Below, one piece after another: positions 15,139 through 23,676 of a DNA stretch of 31,616 nt (positions are counted from its first letter, which is position 1; each line of letters starts with the position of its first letter). The notes under the pieces are model-generated. The model was not told where the DNA came from. It saw only the letters and a program-made list of their open reading frames with translations, and did not search any database. The DNA comes from Lichenicola sp964242425 (GTDB lineage Bacteria; Pseudomonadota; Alphaproteobacteria; Acetobacterales; Acetobacteraceae): the NCBI GenBank assembly GCA_964242425.1, contig CAXTCK010000017.1:1-31616 (forward strand). The letters are read 5' to 3'. Position numbers and translations under genes: made by a program.

Positions 15139-17186
15139 CAATAATGGACCGTCATGGACAGCAGGCCGAACATCCAGGCGACGTAGAGGACCAGCAGCGA
15201 CGACAGGAGCATCAGCACGCTCCAGACCCTGCCGGTCCAGCGGCGCGGTGTGGTCCAGGCCTGGAACGCGTTCCAGCCGGTGGCCAGAACGGCCAGGACG
15301 AAGACCACCAGGCTGGACACCTGCAGCACCCAAAGGATCGGGTTCGACCTGCTGGTCAGGGCGTTCAGGTCGCCAAGCAGGTGGGACACCGTCATCGCCC
15401 AGCCGACCAGGACTGCCAGGGTCAGGCCGGCGAACAGCCGCGAGGTGCGGTAGGCGCGGCGGGACGGGCCGATGACCGGCAAGGCGACCCGGTAATGCCT
15501 GCGGACCAGCCAGCTGGACGGCCAGTAGAGCAGGCTGAGCAGCAGGACGGCCAGGGCAGCGATCAGGCATGGCGTGATCCAACCGGAGGACCGGGCAGCC
15601 GGCACGCGCTCCATCACCTCGAACGGCGACTCGAAGTCCCAGCTCCAGCGCACGACCTTTCCGTCCACCAGCTTGGCGGCAAGGCGATCGTGGCCGTTGA
15701 CCTCGCGCCAAACGAACGGCGCGATCTCCACCCATTGCCGGAGTGCGCCGCTGGGCGTGGTGATGCCGGGCACGACCAGCTGGCCGGACGGTCCCACCGT
15801 CACGTTGACCTGGCTGAGCAGGTTCAGGCTGGCCAGGAAGGTGCCCGCGGACCTGCGGCTGCCCTGCCAGCGTCCCACCATCATGCGGGCATGCTGGGCT
15901 GCGACGTCCGGCGCGACGCGGCCGTCATGCTCGGCCGAGGGAAAGTAGCGGTCGGCGAAGTCGCGAAACAGCGCGGCACGCAGGGCCTGCACCGCGCCGT
16001 CCTTGCCGGGGCTGTTGAACGAAGCGTACAGCCCGACGCCGTCCTTGATGAACAAGTGCAGGATGGTATGGAACGCCTCGATGTCGCCGAGGTGGCCGAT
16101 CACCTCGTGGCCGTTGACGTTGGTCTCGAAGAAGCCGAGCTCCATGCGGTCGAGCGGCGGGATCAGCGACAGGGGGTTGACGTGGGAGAGCGGGCTGTCG
16201 TGCATCATTTGCGCCGTGGCGGGATCAAGGATGCGGTGGCCGTCCAGCTCGCCGTCCTGGAGATGGGCGATCATGAAGCGCGACATGTCGGTCGCGGTCG
16301 TCGACAGGGAACCGGCCGGGAACGGGCCGATGATCTCGAACGGCTTCGCCGGCTCCGATGCCCGATGGTAGCCGAGCGACATTTGCGGCGCGAGGCGGGC
16401 CGGAAGGGGCTGCCGGAAGGTCGAGTCGTGCATGCCGAGAGGATCGAAGATGTTCTGCTCGACATAGTCGTTGAAGGGCGTGCCGGACACGCGCTGCACG
16501 ACGTAGCCGGCAAGCGTGGTGGCCCAGTTCGAGTAGGCGGGCGTGGTGCCGGGTGCGAAGATCTGGTCTGGGGTCCAGGCCTTTAGGAACGCGCCAAGCG
16601 ATTGCAGGTTCTTGGGGTCGTAGAACGAGATGTCCCGGGCGCGCTCGGCGAAGCCCGCGGTGTGCGTCATGATCTGCCGCATGGTGATCGGCTGCCCGTT
16701 GAAGGGCGGAATGCGGAAGTCGAGGTAGGTATTGATGTCCTGGTCGAGGTCCAGCTTGTGCTGGCCCACGAGCTGCATGACCGCAGTCCAGGTGACGAGC
16801 TTGGACACCGAGCCAGGTCGGAACAGGGTGCGGTCGGGATCCACCGGGATGCGCTTGGCGATGTCGGCGTAGCCGTAGCCGCGTTCCGTCAGGATGTGGC
16901 CATCCTTGACCACCGCAATCTCCGCGCCGGCGATGTCGTCGACGTGCAGCGCAAAGGGCAGGTACCCGTCCAGCCAGCTGTCCAAATCGGTTTTGGACAT
17001 CACATGTGTGCCGGATGCCTCCGTCGCCACGCCGGCAGGCACAGGCACAGGTGCCGGCGCGGGTACCAGCGCCGGTAGGGCTGGTGCCTGCGCAGCCGGC
17101 GGGGCCAGCTTATCGGCGGTCGACCCGGGCGCTGCGGCCGTGAGCCAAGCAAAGGATACAGGGAGAAGTATCCGTCGTAGGTCCAT
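15138..17186 (-). CDS. Periplasmic serine hydrolase (class C beta-lactamase-like) with C-terminal membrane domain
   Basis: This 682-residue protein has an N-terminal signal (ILLPVSFAWLTAAAPGSTA) and a Pro/Ala-rich linker to about residue 55. The beta-lactamase-like domain has SxxK as SVSK (Ser126, Lys129), YSN (Tyr218-Asn220), and HLG in EVIGHLGDIEAF. After a beta-rich region, about 150 C-terminal residues hold four or five hydrophobic helices (ITPCLIAALAVLLLSLLYW and following). The catalytic domain would therefore sit in the periplasm, tethered to the inner membrane. The ATG at 17186 is preceded by GGAG with 6-bp spacing. This first gene of the operon overlaps the epimerase ATG. It may release D-residue-containing peptides or amino acids for the downstream steps; esterase activity is an alternative. 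Confidence 0.85.
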   Translation of the reverse strand: MDLRRILLPVSFAWLTAAAPGSTADKLAPPAAQAPALPALVPAPAPVPVPAGVATEASGTHVMSKTDLDSWLDGYLPFALHVDDIAGAEIAVVKDGHILTERGYGYADIAKRIPVDPDRTLFRPGSVSKLVTWTAVMQLVGQHKLDLDQDINTYLDFRIPPFNGQPITMRQIMTHTAGFAERARDISFYDPKNLQSLGAFLKAWTPDQIFAPGTTPAYSNWATTLAGYVVQRVSGTPFNDYVEQNIFDPLGMHDSTFRQPLPARLAPQMSLGYHRASEPAKPFEIIGPFPAGSLSTTATDMSRFMIAHLQDGELDGHRILDPATAQMMHDSPLSHVNPLSLIPPLDRMELGFFETNVNGHEVIGHLGDIEAFHTILHLFIKDGVGLYASFNSPGKDGAVQALRAALFRDFADRYFPSAEHDGRVAPDVAAQHARMMVGRWQGSRRSAGTFLASLNLLSQVNVTVGPSGQLVVPGITTPSGALRQWVEIAPFVWREVNGHDRLAAKLVDGKVVRWSWDFESPFEVMERVPAARSSGWITPCLIAALAVLLLSLLYWPSSWLVRRHYRVALPVIGPSRRAYRTSRLFAGLTLAVLVGWAMTVSHLLGDLNALTSRSNPILWVLQVSSLVVFVLAVLATGWNAFQAWTTPRRWTGRVWSVLMLLSSLLVLYVAWMFGLLSMTVHY

Positions 17187-17495
17187 CAACTGCTCCGATA
17201 CGTCATGGGAAGCTTTCGCCGTTCCGGGTCATCTGAGAATGCTCTTGAGAGGACCACGGTATCCCAGTCGGAGAGTTAGTCAATCAATACGAAGCCGTTG
17301 CGGCACGATATTCCCCGAAAAATGATTGGTCACCCACGTTGATCTTGATCCCAACAATTTAGGCAGCAAATCCAGGGCGTTGTCATGGCAGTCGATCCTG
17401 CCTAGAATCATCGCGCTTTGTGTTGTTCAAGGCGACGTGCCTTCATGCAGCCGCCTGATCCTCTATGGGGTGCCGGTGATGCGGACTTGGACACG
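17187..17495. promoter_or_regulatory. Divergent control region between the hydrolase operon and the XRE-cupin regulator
   Basis: This gap of about 310 bp carries no gene. It is more AT-rich than its surroundings at 17270-17370, as expected for divergent promoters. A separated inverted repeat, TAGGCAG (17360-17366) and CTGCCTA (17398-17404), brackets 31 bases and could be a pair of operator half-sites. No clear -35/-10 pair stands out. Confidence 0.4.
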
Positions 17496-18155
17496 ATGAG
17501 CCTGACCCAGATGCCCACCCTCGGCTCGCTGATGCGGGCGCTGAGGAACCGCCAGGGCTTGACGCTCAAGCAGATGAGCACGATCACAGGCATCCCGTTC
17601 TCGACCCTGGCGAAGGTCGAGCACGACCGGCTCACCTTGACCTACGACAAGCTGCAGACGGTCAGCGACCGGCTCAACGTTCGCATGGCCGAGCTTTTCG
17701 CCGAGCCGGAAGACTCTGCCCCGGTGGTCGCGAACAGCCGCCGCAGCGTCGCCACCCTGTCGACCGCGTTGCCGGTTGCGACGCCCAACTACGACTACTA
17801 CTACCTATCGCCGGAACTGCGGCAGAAGGACATGATCCCGATCGTTTCACGGGTGAAGGCTAGGTCGCTGGACGAGTTCGGCGAGATGATCAGGCACGAC
17901 GGCCAGGAGTTCCTCTACGTCCTTCAAGGCCGGATCGACGTCCACACGGAGTTCTACGATCCGACGACCCTGTCCGTCGGCGAGTCGGTCTATATCGACA
18001 GCCGGATGGGACACGCCTACCTCCTGTCCGAAGGCTGCAACGACGCGCTGGCGCTTTGCGTGTGCTCGACGACGCAAGAGGCACTTCTGGACAACGCCAT
18101 CCGCCAGGCGGATATGCCGAAACCCTCGGCCGCTCCGAAGAAGGCGCGGCGCTAA
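17496..18155 (+). CDS. XRE-family regulator with C-terminal cupin sensor domain
   Basis: From the ATG at 17496 the protein has 219 residues. An XRE helix-turn-helix lies near the N terminus (TLGSLMRALRNRQGLTLKQM, then STITGIPFSTLAKVEHDRLTL). A cupin barrel covers about residues 120-200, with GQEFLYVLQGRIDVHTEFY and LSVGESVYIDSRMGHAYLL. XRE-cupin proteins usually sense a small metabolite and control nearby catabolic genes. The position between the minus-strand peptidase/epimerase operon and the plus-strand receptor/DgcN genes makes it the probable local switch. Upstream in-frame starts exist at 17445 (ATG with AAGG 12 bp before it) and 17418 (TTG). I preferred 17496 because the HTH follows it at a usual distance. 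Confidence 0.85.
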   Translation: MSLTQMPTLGSLMRALRNRQGLTLKQMSTITGIPFSTLAKVEHDRLTLTYDKLQTVSDRLNVRMAELFAEPEDSAPVVANSRRSVATLSTALPVATPNYDYYYLSPELRQKDMIPIVSRVKARSLDEFGEMIRHDGQEFLYVLQGRIDVHTEFYDPTTLSVGESVYIDSRMGHAYLLSEGCNDALALCVCSTTQEALLDNAIRQADMPKPSAAPKKARR

Positions 18156-18387
18156 CGGAGGCTCGTCGGCCTGCAGGTCGGTCTGCTTGCGCGAGCGCCG
18201 GGCGTCCTGGTCGCTGCCGGAGGGCATCAGACAGCTGCGTTCATATCGACCGGGCGCCCATTGCAGCTCGAAACCGCCAAACCTTCCTCGGACGCAATAA
18301 ATCAAGTTGACGTTATCCTGTTAAGGATAATAGCGTCTCAGGAAGAGAGAAGTGGGCGGTCCGCCGCGGGCCTATCCTGAGGAAGCC
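18156..18387 (+). promoter_or_regulatory. Leader of the TonB-dependent receptor gene with palindrome
   Basis: This 232-bp gap has no gene. At 18313-18330 lies TTATCCTGTTAAGGATAA, two 7-bp arms (TTATCCT/AGGATAA) around GTTA. It starts one base after TTGACG (18307-18312), a good -35 candidate, and TAATAG at 18328-18333 could be a -10 with a tight spacing of 15. A repressor on the palindrome would block this promoter. The neighbouring XRE-cupin protein is the obvious candidate. Confidence 0.5.
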
Positions 18388-20733
18388 ATGCAATCGCCAT
18401 GTTCCGGTTCACGCGTCGCTGCGGCGCTGCTTTCCTTGATCGTGACGCCGGCGCTGGCGCAGACCCCGCCTTCCCAAACGACGGCGGCGTCCAACAGCGT
18501 GACGCCGCCCACGGCGCCTCCGAACAAGCCGGTCGCCAAGGCCCGGAACGAGGGCGGCATCGAGTCGATCATCGTGACTGCGAACAAGCGTCGCGAGCGG
18601 CAGCGCGACGTGGCGAACAGCGTGACGGCGATCTCGGGGCAGGAGCTCGACCGCAAGCAGGAGGTCAGGCTGCAGGACCTGGTGTCGCAGGTGCCCGGGC
18701 TTTCGCTCGAGGCGGAGGATAAGACCGCCGTACGCGTGGTGCTTCGTGGCCTGAACGCCGGCAGCGTCGGCACCACGGCAGGATCGGTGCTCGACGACGT
18801 GCCCCTCAACCCAGCCGGCGCCCAGAACAACGCCGCCATCAACACCCCGAACCTGGACACCTATGACCTTCAAAGGATTGAGGTGCTGCGTGGGCCGCAG
18901 AGCACGCTCTACGGGGCGACGGCGGAAGGCGGCCTCGTCAAGTACGTGACCAACATCCCTGACGTGACACGATACTCCGGAGCGGTGGAAACCGGCGTCG
19001 ACGGATCAACCGTCGGAAGCGTCGGCGGATCGACCAAGGGCTTCATCAACGTTCCGTTTTGGGACGGCAAGGCAGCCGTACGTTTGAGCGCCTGGAACGA
19101 ATGGTTTCCTGGATACATCGACAATCCCGATACCGGAAAAAGTGACACCAACACCAGCCAGCAATATGGCTGGCGCGCCTCGGTTCTGGTGCAGCCGATT
19201 CCAGACCTGACCGTGCGGCTTACTGCGGAGCGGCAAACGTTGCTGAGCGACAATGGCGACGTCGTCCAGGTGGTGGGTGCAGCCTTGACACCGGAGACGC
19301 CTCCCTCGAACCAGCTCGATACCGTGGACGGCCTGCGAAACGCGACTGTGCTGCCGAACACGAGCCAGAACGAGTCTGCCGTCTACTACGCCAACGTCGA
19401 CTACGACCTGCACTGGGCCAGCCTGACCTCCATCACCAGCTTCACCTACAACAACTTCAAGAATGTTTTCGACGTAACCAACACGAATGTCGCTGCGGGC
19501 CTGCCGTACGGGGACTATATCGGAGAGAACTTCTACGGCGCTCCTTCCGTCATCGACGAGCGGCAGAACTCCAACACCGACAAGTTCAACCAGGAGCTAA
19601 GGCTTTCGTCCCAGCCGGGAACGATCCTGTTCGGGCACCCTCTCGATTGGCTCGGCGGTGCTTTCTACACGCATGAGAGCTCGGCCTTCCTACAATTCCT
19701 GGACGCCCGCGATGCCTTGCAGACAAGCAGGGTCCTGTCGCCCGCGACCGGTGGCCTCAGCCTGTTCGGTCAGCTTTCGGAATGGGCGGTGTTCGGGCAG
19801 GTGGACTATCATCTCCTGCCGACTTTCGACGTTGCCCTGGGCGGGCGCTTCGAGGGAACCGCGCAGCACTCGCAGACCAGCCAGTTCTGCTGCATCCTGT
19901 ATGGACCCGGCAGCACACAGAGCCCGCTTACCTCGAACGATCATGACGCACTTTATTCGGTAGCACCTCGCTGGCACGTGAGCGACAACACCCTGATCTA
20001 CGGCCGTATCGCCACCGGTTATCGTCCTGGCGGCCCGAACGTTTCCGTCGCCGGCATCACGAACATCCCATCCTATGGTCCGGACAAGACGGTCAACTAC
20101 GAGGTTGGGCTGCGCCAGGACCTGTTTAACAAGACGGTCGCCATCGACATCACCGGCTACTACATCGACTGGAGGAACGTGCAGGTTCTTTCGGTCGTGA
20201 ATACCTCGGCCGGCCCTTTCACGCTGAATGGCAATGCGGGCAGCGCAGTCAGCAAGGGCGTGGAATGGACCATAAACTGGGTGCCGTTGCACGGCCTCAC
20301 CCTGAGCGCCGTCGGCGACTACACCGACAGCCGCCTGACGGCGGACGCGCTCGGGCTCGGCGGCTCCGAGGGTGACTTTCTGCCCTACGTACCCAACATC
20401 AGCGCGAGCGTCACCGCGGAGTACAGGTGGCGGGTGTTCCGCGACTACAATGCCTACGTGTCTGGCACCTGGAGCTTCACAGGCGAACGCTACACCGACT
20501 TCTCGCCAACGCCCACGGTCACAGAGTCGCACGTCCTGCTTCCGAGCTACAACACCGGGGCCATTCGCGCAGGATTGGAGAACAAACGCTACAGCCTGGA
20601 AGGCTTCATCACCAACCTCGGCGACGAGCGCGGCCTCACCTTCTACGGCAACAGCGGCGGCGCCGGGCAGACCGGGCAGGCGGCATTCATACAGCCCCGG
20701 ACGATCGGTCTGGTCGGCCGTGTCAAGTTCTAG
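18388..20733 (+). CDS. TonB-dependent outer-membrane receptor
   Basis: This 781-residue outer-membrane transporter has a signal peptide ending PALA-Q near residue 25 and a low-complexity Pro/Thr linker. A TonB-box-like segment ESIIVTANKRRERQRD is followed by the plug domain (about 65-190, with IEVLRGPQSTLYGATAEGG). A long beta-barrel runs to a terminal phenylalanine (GLVGRVKF), as needed for BAM insertion. The type resembles the broad proteobacterial group of receptors for organic substrates rather than classical siderophore receptors, although the ligand cannot be read from sequence. ATG 18388 is chosen because AGGAAG precedes it and the signal peptide begins there; 18352 is an upstream alternative. 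The DgcN-like gene follows 37 bp later, so the two are probably co-transcribed. Confidence 0.9.
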   Translation: MQSPCSGSRVAAALLSLIVTPALAQTPPSQTTAASNSVTPPTAPPNKPVAKARNEGGIESIIVTANKRRERQRDVANSVTAISGQELDRKQEVRLQDLVSQVPGLSLEAEDKTAVRVVLRGLNAGSVGTTAGSVLDDVPLNPAGAQNNAAINTPNLDTYDLQRIEVLRGPQSTLYGATAEGGLVKYVTNIPDVTRYSGAVETGVDGSTVGSVGGSTKGFINVPFWDGKAAVRLSAWNEWFPGYIDNPDTGKSDTNTSQQYGWRASVLVQPIPDLTVRLTAERQTLLSDNGDVVQVVGAALTPETPPSNQLDTVDGLRNATVLPNTSQNESAVYYANVDYDLHWASLTSITSFTYNNFKNVFDVTNTNVAAGLPYGDYIGENFYGAPSVIDERQNSNTDKFNQELRLSSQPGTILFGHPLDWLGGAFYTHESSAFLQFLDARDALQTSRVLSPATGGLSLFGQLSEWAVFGQVDYHLLPTFDVALGGRFEGTAQHSQTSQFCCILYGPGSTQSPLTSNDHDALYSVAPRWHVSDNTLIYGRIATGYRPGGPNVSVAGITNIPSYGPDKTVNYEVGLRQDLFNKTVAIDITGYYIDWRNVQVLSVVNTSAGPFTLNGNAGSAVSKGVEWTINWVPLHGLTLSAVGDYTDSRLTADALGLGGSEGDFLPYVPNISASVTAEYRWRVFRDYNAYVSGTWSFTGERYTDFSPTPTVTESHVLLPSYNTGAIRAGLENKRYSLEGFITNLGDERGLTFYGNSGGAGQTGQAAFIQPRTIGLVGRVKF

Positions 20734-20770
20734 GGCTGGAAGGCATCGATGACGAGCGGGCCCGTCAGCC

Positions 20771-21820
20771 ATGGCCATTGACTCGCGGCCACTTGCCGTG
20801 ACGCTGCTGGACCTTCCACAGCCTTATCTCCTGTTCCTGGGGGATGTCCGGGAAGCAGGATACGCCAAGACCGCTTTCGGTCTGCGCGATTGGGTACCGG
20901 AACTTTGCGTCGGTGAGTTCGCGTTGCCGGGAAGCACCGTTGCCACCGGCCTTCCTTCAATGCTGCCCGCCGAGGCCTATGCGAAAGGTGCGCGAGCCCT
21001 CGTCATCGGCGTCGCCAATTACGGTGGGATGATCCTGCCGGGTTGGGTTGACGCGCTGGTTGATGCGGTTGCCAGTGGCCTCGACATCATCAGTGGGATG
21101 CACATCCCGCTTCGCAACAATCCGGCGTTGCAAGAAGCGGCGGCATTGCATGGTCGCCGGCTGATCGACGTGCGGGTCCCGCCGGCCGACATTCCGGTCG
21201 CGACGGGACGCAAGCGGTCGGGCCGACGGCTTCTGACGGTAGGCACCGACTGCGCCCTAGGCAAGAAGTACACCGCCTTGGCCTTGACGCGTGCGATGAT
21301 AGCACGCGGGCTGGACGCGGAATTCCGTGCCACCGGCCAGACCGGCATCATGATTGCTGGTCGTGGCATACCGATGGATGCCGTGGTGGCGGATTTTGAA
21401 GCTGGCGCCGCGGAGCTGCTCAGCCCGGACGCCGCGCCGGACCACTGGGACGTCATCGAGGGGCAGGGATCGTTGTTCCATCCGTCGTTCGCAGCTGTTT
21501 CGCTAGGCCTGTTGCACGGCAGTCAACCCGACCTGTTCGTGGTGTGCCACCAGCCCGGCCGCGTGACCATCAACGGGCTTCCGGACTACGTTCTCCCGAG
21601 CCTGGAAGAAACGATCGACCTGACGCTCCGTCTGGGCCAGCGCACCAACCCGTTCATCCGTTGCGCCGGCATCAGCCTCAACACGACGCACCTGGACGAT
21701 GTCGAACGAGAACGAGTATTGCAGGAGGCTTCAACAATGACGGGTCTTCCCTCAGCGGATCCGATGCGCCCGGGTGCTGCATTCGAAGCCTTGGTGGATT
21801 CTTGCCTTCGCGTCGGGTGA
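20771..21820 (+). CDS. dgcN: DUF1611 family protein, DgcN-like N-acetyltransferase
   Basis: This 349-residue protein has the DUF1611 layout: an N-terminal Rossmann-like domain (about 1-150) and a C-terminal P-loop-type domain. The nucleotide-binding-like loop is GTDCALGKKYTALAL (158-172). Further conserved stretches are ATGQTGIMIAGRGIPMD (187-203), EGQGSLFHPSF (230-240) and CHQPGRVTINGLPDY. DUF1611 members include DgcN, which N-acetylates D-glutamate before DgcA racemises it. A DgcA-like protein is encoded in the divergent operon, and this pairing is the main argument for the assignment. It follows the TonB receptor by 37 bp with a weak ribosome binding site. The stop is followed almost directly by transposase debris, so anything once located downstream has been lost. 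Confidence 0.8.
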   Translation: MAIDSRPLAVTLLDLPQPYLLFLGDVREAGYAKTAFGLRDWVPELCVGEFALPGSTVATGLPSMLPAEAYAKGARALVIGVANYGGMILPGWVDALVDAVASGLDIISGMHIPLRNNPALQEAAALHGRRLIDVRVPPADIPVATGRKRSGRRLLTVGTDCALGKKYTALALTRAMIARGLDAEFRATGQTGIMIAGRGIPMDAVVADFEAGAAELLSPDAAPDHWDVIEGQGSLFHPSFAAVSLGLLHGSQPDLFVVCHQPGRVTINGLPDYVLPSLEETIDLTLRLGQRTNPFIRCAGISLNTTHLDDVERERVLQEASTMTGLPSADPMRPGAAFEALVDSCLRVG

Positions 21821-22023
21821 GGGTGCTTCTCCTGCTTTGATTGAACATAACGATGCGCGTCGATACATAAACAGCGATCTCACCGGTGGCATCGACGGCG
21901 AGATGCAGCTTGCGCCACTGCCGGCACGCGCGACCGTGTCCCAGCGTTCCACGCGCCTTGGGCGAACAACTGCAGCTCCATGCTGTCGAGCACGAGGTGA
22001 ACGAGGCCATGCCGGACAACCCA
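21821..22023 (-). pseudogene. IS5-family transposase fragment, frameshifted
   Basis: On the minus strand, HGLVHLVLDSMELQLFAQG (from about 22017) matches the segment around the first catalytic Asp of IS5-type transposases. After a shift of frame near 21950, RQWRKLHLAVDATGEIAVY continues the same family (usual form RRKWRKLHLAVDADTGEI). The rest of the protein is missing, since the sequence runs into the end of the DUF1611 gene. This is a remnant, unrelated to the complete IS5-type element further on. Confidence 0.6.
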
Positions 22024-23034
22024 AGGCTGGCGACTGATGAAGCCCCGATCGCACCACCACAAGGTCAAATGCCGCACGACCCGCCAGAACTCCTCCGGGC
22101 TTGTTTCCGTCGCTTCCGGGACGAATACCTCGAGCAGCTCGCCATCCGGCATCGTCCTGAGCAAGCTACCGATCTGCGTTGTCGCGTCGGCCATGCTCCA
22201 GAACCGCAGCGGCGGCAGGTAGGTTCGGCATGCACCGGCAACCGCAACACCATTAGATAGGCTTGCACTAGCTCGATCAGGTCGTCGTGCTCCGCATCGT
22301 CCACGACGGCGGCAACTGCGGGCGACTTCCAGCTCCACCAGCGTCATCCTGGCCCGGCTCTTGTTGCCCGCAACCCGCTTTAGCACCGCGTTGTAGCGGT
22401 GGTAGAAGCCAGAGACTATCACGCCGGCGCGGTAGCCGGCTCGGCCAGCCCTGTCCTTGACCACCGACATCATCTCGCTCAGCCGGATCCGCAGCCGGCA
22501 CCCCAGCACTGACGGCGGATCCAGCGGCTCCGCCTAGGCGGCCTCCTGCTTCGGCCGTACCAGCGCTGGTTGAGGTCCCAGCTTCAGCGTGTCGAAGCAC
22601 AGTGCGGAAGCGTTCAACAAGCGCGGCACGATCCTCGCCCGCGGCTCGATCTGGTTCAGCATCCAGAACGGCAAGCTTTTCTAATCCCATGTCTGCTTTG
22701 GATGTCACGCCTGCATCCCCTGTTCCAGTTCCATCCGTCGGCGGAACTGCACGAACAGCGGATCATCATCGAGATGAAGGTTAATCTTGGTTGTGGACGC
22801 GCCCCGCAGGCCGCCAAGGGTTTTCACTTGGCTACCCAATCCTGGCCTCAAGCTGGAAGCAGCCTTTTTTATTGAACTTGTCTGGCATCAAAGTTAAAAT
22901 CGTTCTCGTTAACTGATTCTGTGGGGGCTGCACCCGTTTGTTTGGTAGAGGTCCCCAAATAAGCAATGGTCAACAGCATGGTGGGGCGACACATTCTAGG
23001 AACTTGTACGAAGGCTGTTATGGTCCTTTTGTGT
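22024..23034 (-). other. Decayed coding remnants without an intact gene
   Basis: No complete gene is visible in this kilobase. Several minus-strand stretches look like former coding sequence but change frame: 22509 to about 22330 (AGVIVSGFYHRYNAVLKRV, then ARMTLVELEVA), its apparent continuation in another frame near 22310-22250 (DDLIELVQAYLMVLRLP), and 22683-22534 (LPFWMLNQIEPRARIVPRLL, ending at a TAG). At about 22812-22777, LRGASTTKINL resembles the GRSRGGxTTKIHL segment of IS5-type transposases. Another stretch, 23030-22869, ends NENDFNFDARQVQ. I do not recognise the non-IS parts. The pattern fits serial insertions and deletions. Confidence 0.45.
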
Positions 23035-23676
23035 CTAGGCGGTGTGGACGGATTTGACCAAGATGAGGCCGCAGGCGAAGGCGACGATGGAGGCATAGCT
23101 CTCGGCTGTTTTCTCGCAGCGCAGTGCAACACGCTTGAAGCGCTTGAGCTTGCCCATGGTCTGCTCGATCCGAGCGCGTCCCTTGTAGAGGATCTTCGGG
23201 AAGAAGCCGGGCCTGGTGCGTGCGTTGCTCCGGCGCGGGATGACCGGGCAGATGCCGCGTGACCTGGCAGCCTCCCTGTTGCTCGCCGCGTCGTAGCCCT
23301 TGTCGGTCAGGGCAGCGCGGGGCGTGATGTCCGGACCAATGTCGATCAGGATCTCAAACTGGCGGCTGTCGCTTGCCTCGCCGCCGGTAAGGTAGAACGC
23401 GAGCGGTTGGCCGTCGAAGTCGCTCTTGAGGTGGATCTTGGTCGTGAAGCCGCCCCGCGAACGGCCGAGCGCCTGGCCGGGCTGCCCCCTTTGGCGCCTG
23501 CCGCCGAAACGTGAGCCCGCACCACGGTGCTGTCGAACATCTGCACCAGCCGGGCTGTCTGGCTCAGATCCGCCAGGGCCTGGAAGAACGCCTCGAACAC
23601 GCCGCTGCGGCTCAGCCGGGAGAACCGCTTCCAGACGCTGTTCCAGCGACCATACTCGGACGGCAACGCCCGCCAA
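23035..23676 (-). CDS. IS5-family transposase, second frame (orfB)
   Basis: The useful part begins at about 23490, after the frameshift region, and supplies the rest of the catalytic core: LGRSRGGFTTKIHL, the second catalytic Asp in ALTDKGYDA, and the C-terminal Y/R-E-K-type signature RIEQTMGKLKRFKRVALRCEK with the catalytic Glu. The TAG stop (23037-23035) is formed by the CTAG target site outside the element's own terminal base, so the target supplies the stop. The open frame upstream of about 23490 merely overlaps orfA and is not expected to be used alone. Confidence 0.8.
   Translation of the reverse strand: MAGVAVRVWSLEQRLEAVLPAEPQRRVRGVLPGPGGSEPDSPAGADVRQHRGAGSRFGGRRQRGQPGQALGRSRGGFTTKIHLKSDFDGQPLAFYLTGGEASDSRQFEILIDIGPDITPRAALTDKGYDAASNREAARSRGICPVIPRRSNARTRPGFFPKILYKGRARIEQTMGKLKRFKRVALRCEKTAESYASIVAFACGLILVKSVHTA

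Noticed and set aside
15144..16586. 480-codon plus-strand frame inside the first serine hydrolase gene
   Set aside because: Opposite strand of a gene with intact catalytic motifs and signal peptide; the shadow has no recognisable domain.
17360..17404. TAGGCAG/CTGCCTA as a terminator hairpin
   Set aside because: The 31-base loop is too long and no T-run follows. It is kept only as a possible pair of operator half-sites.
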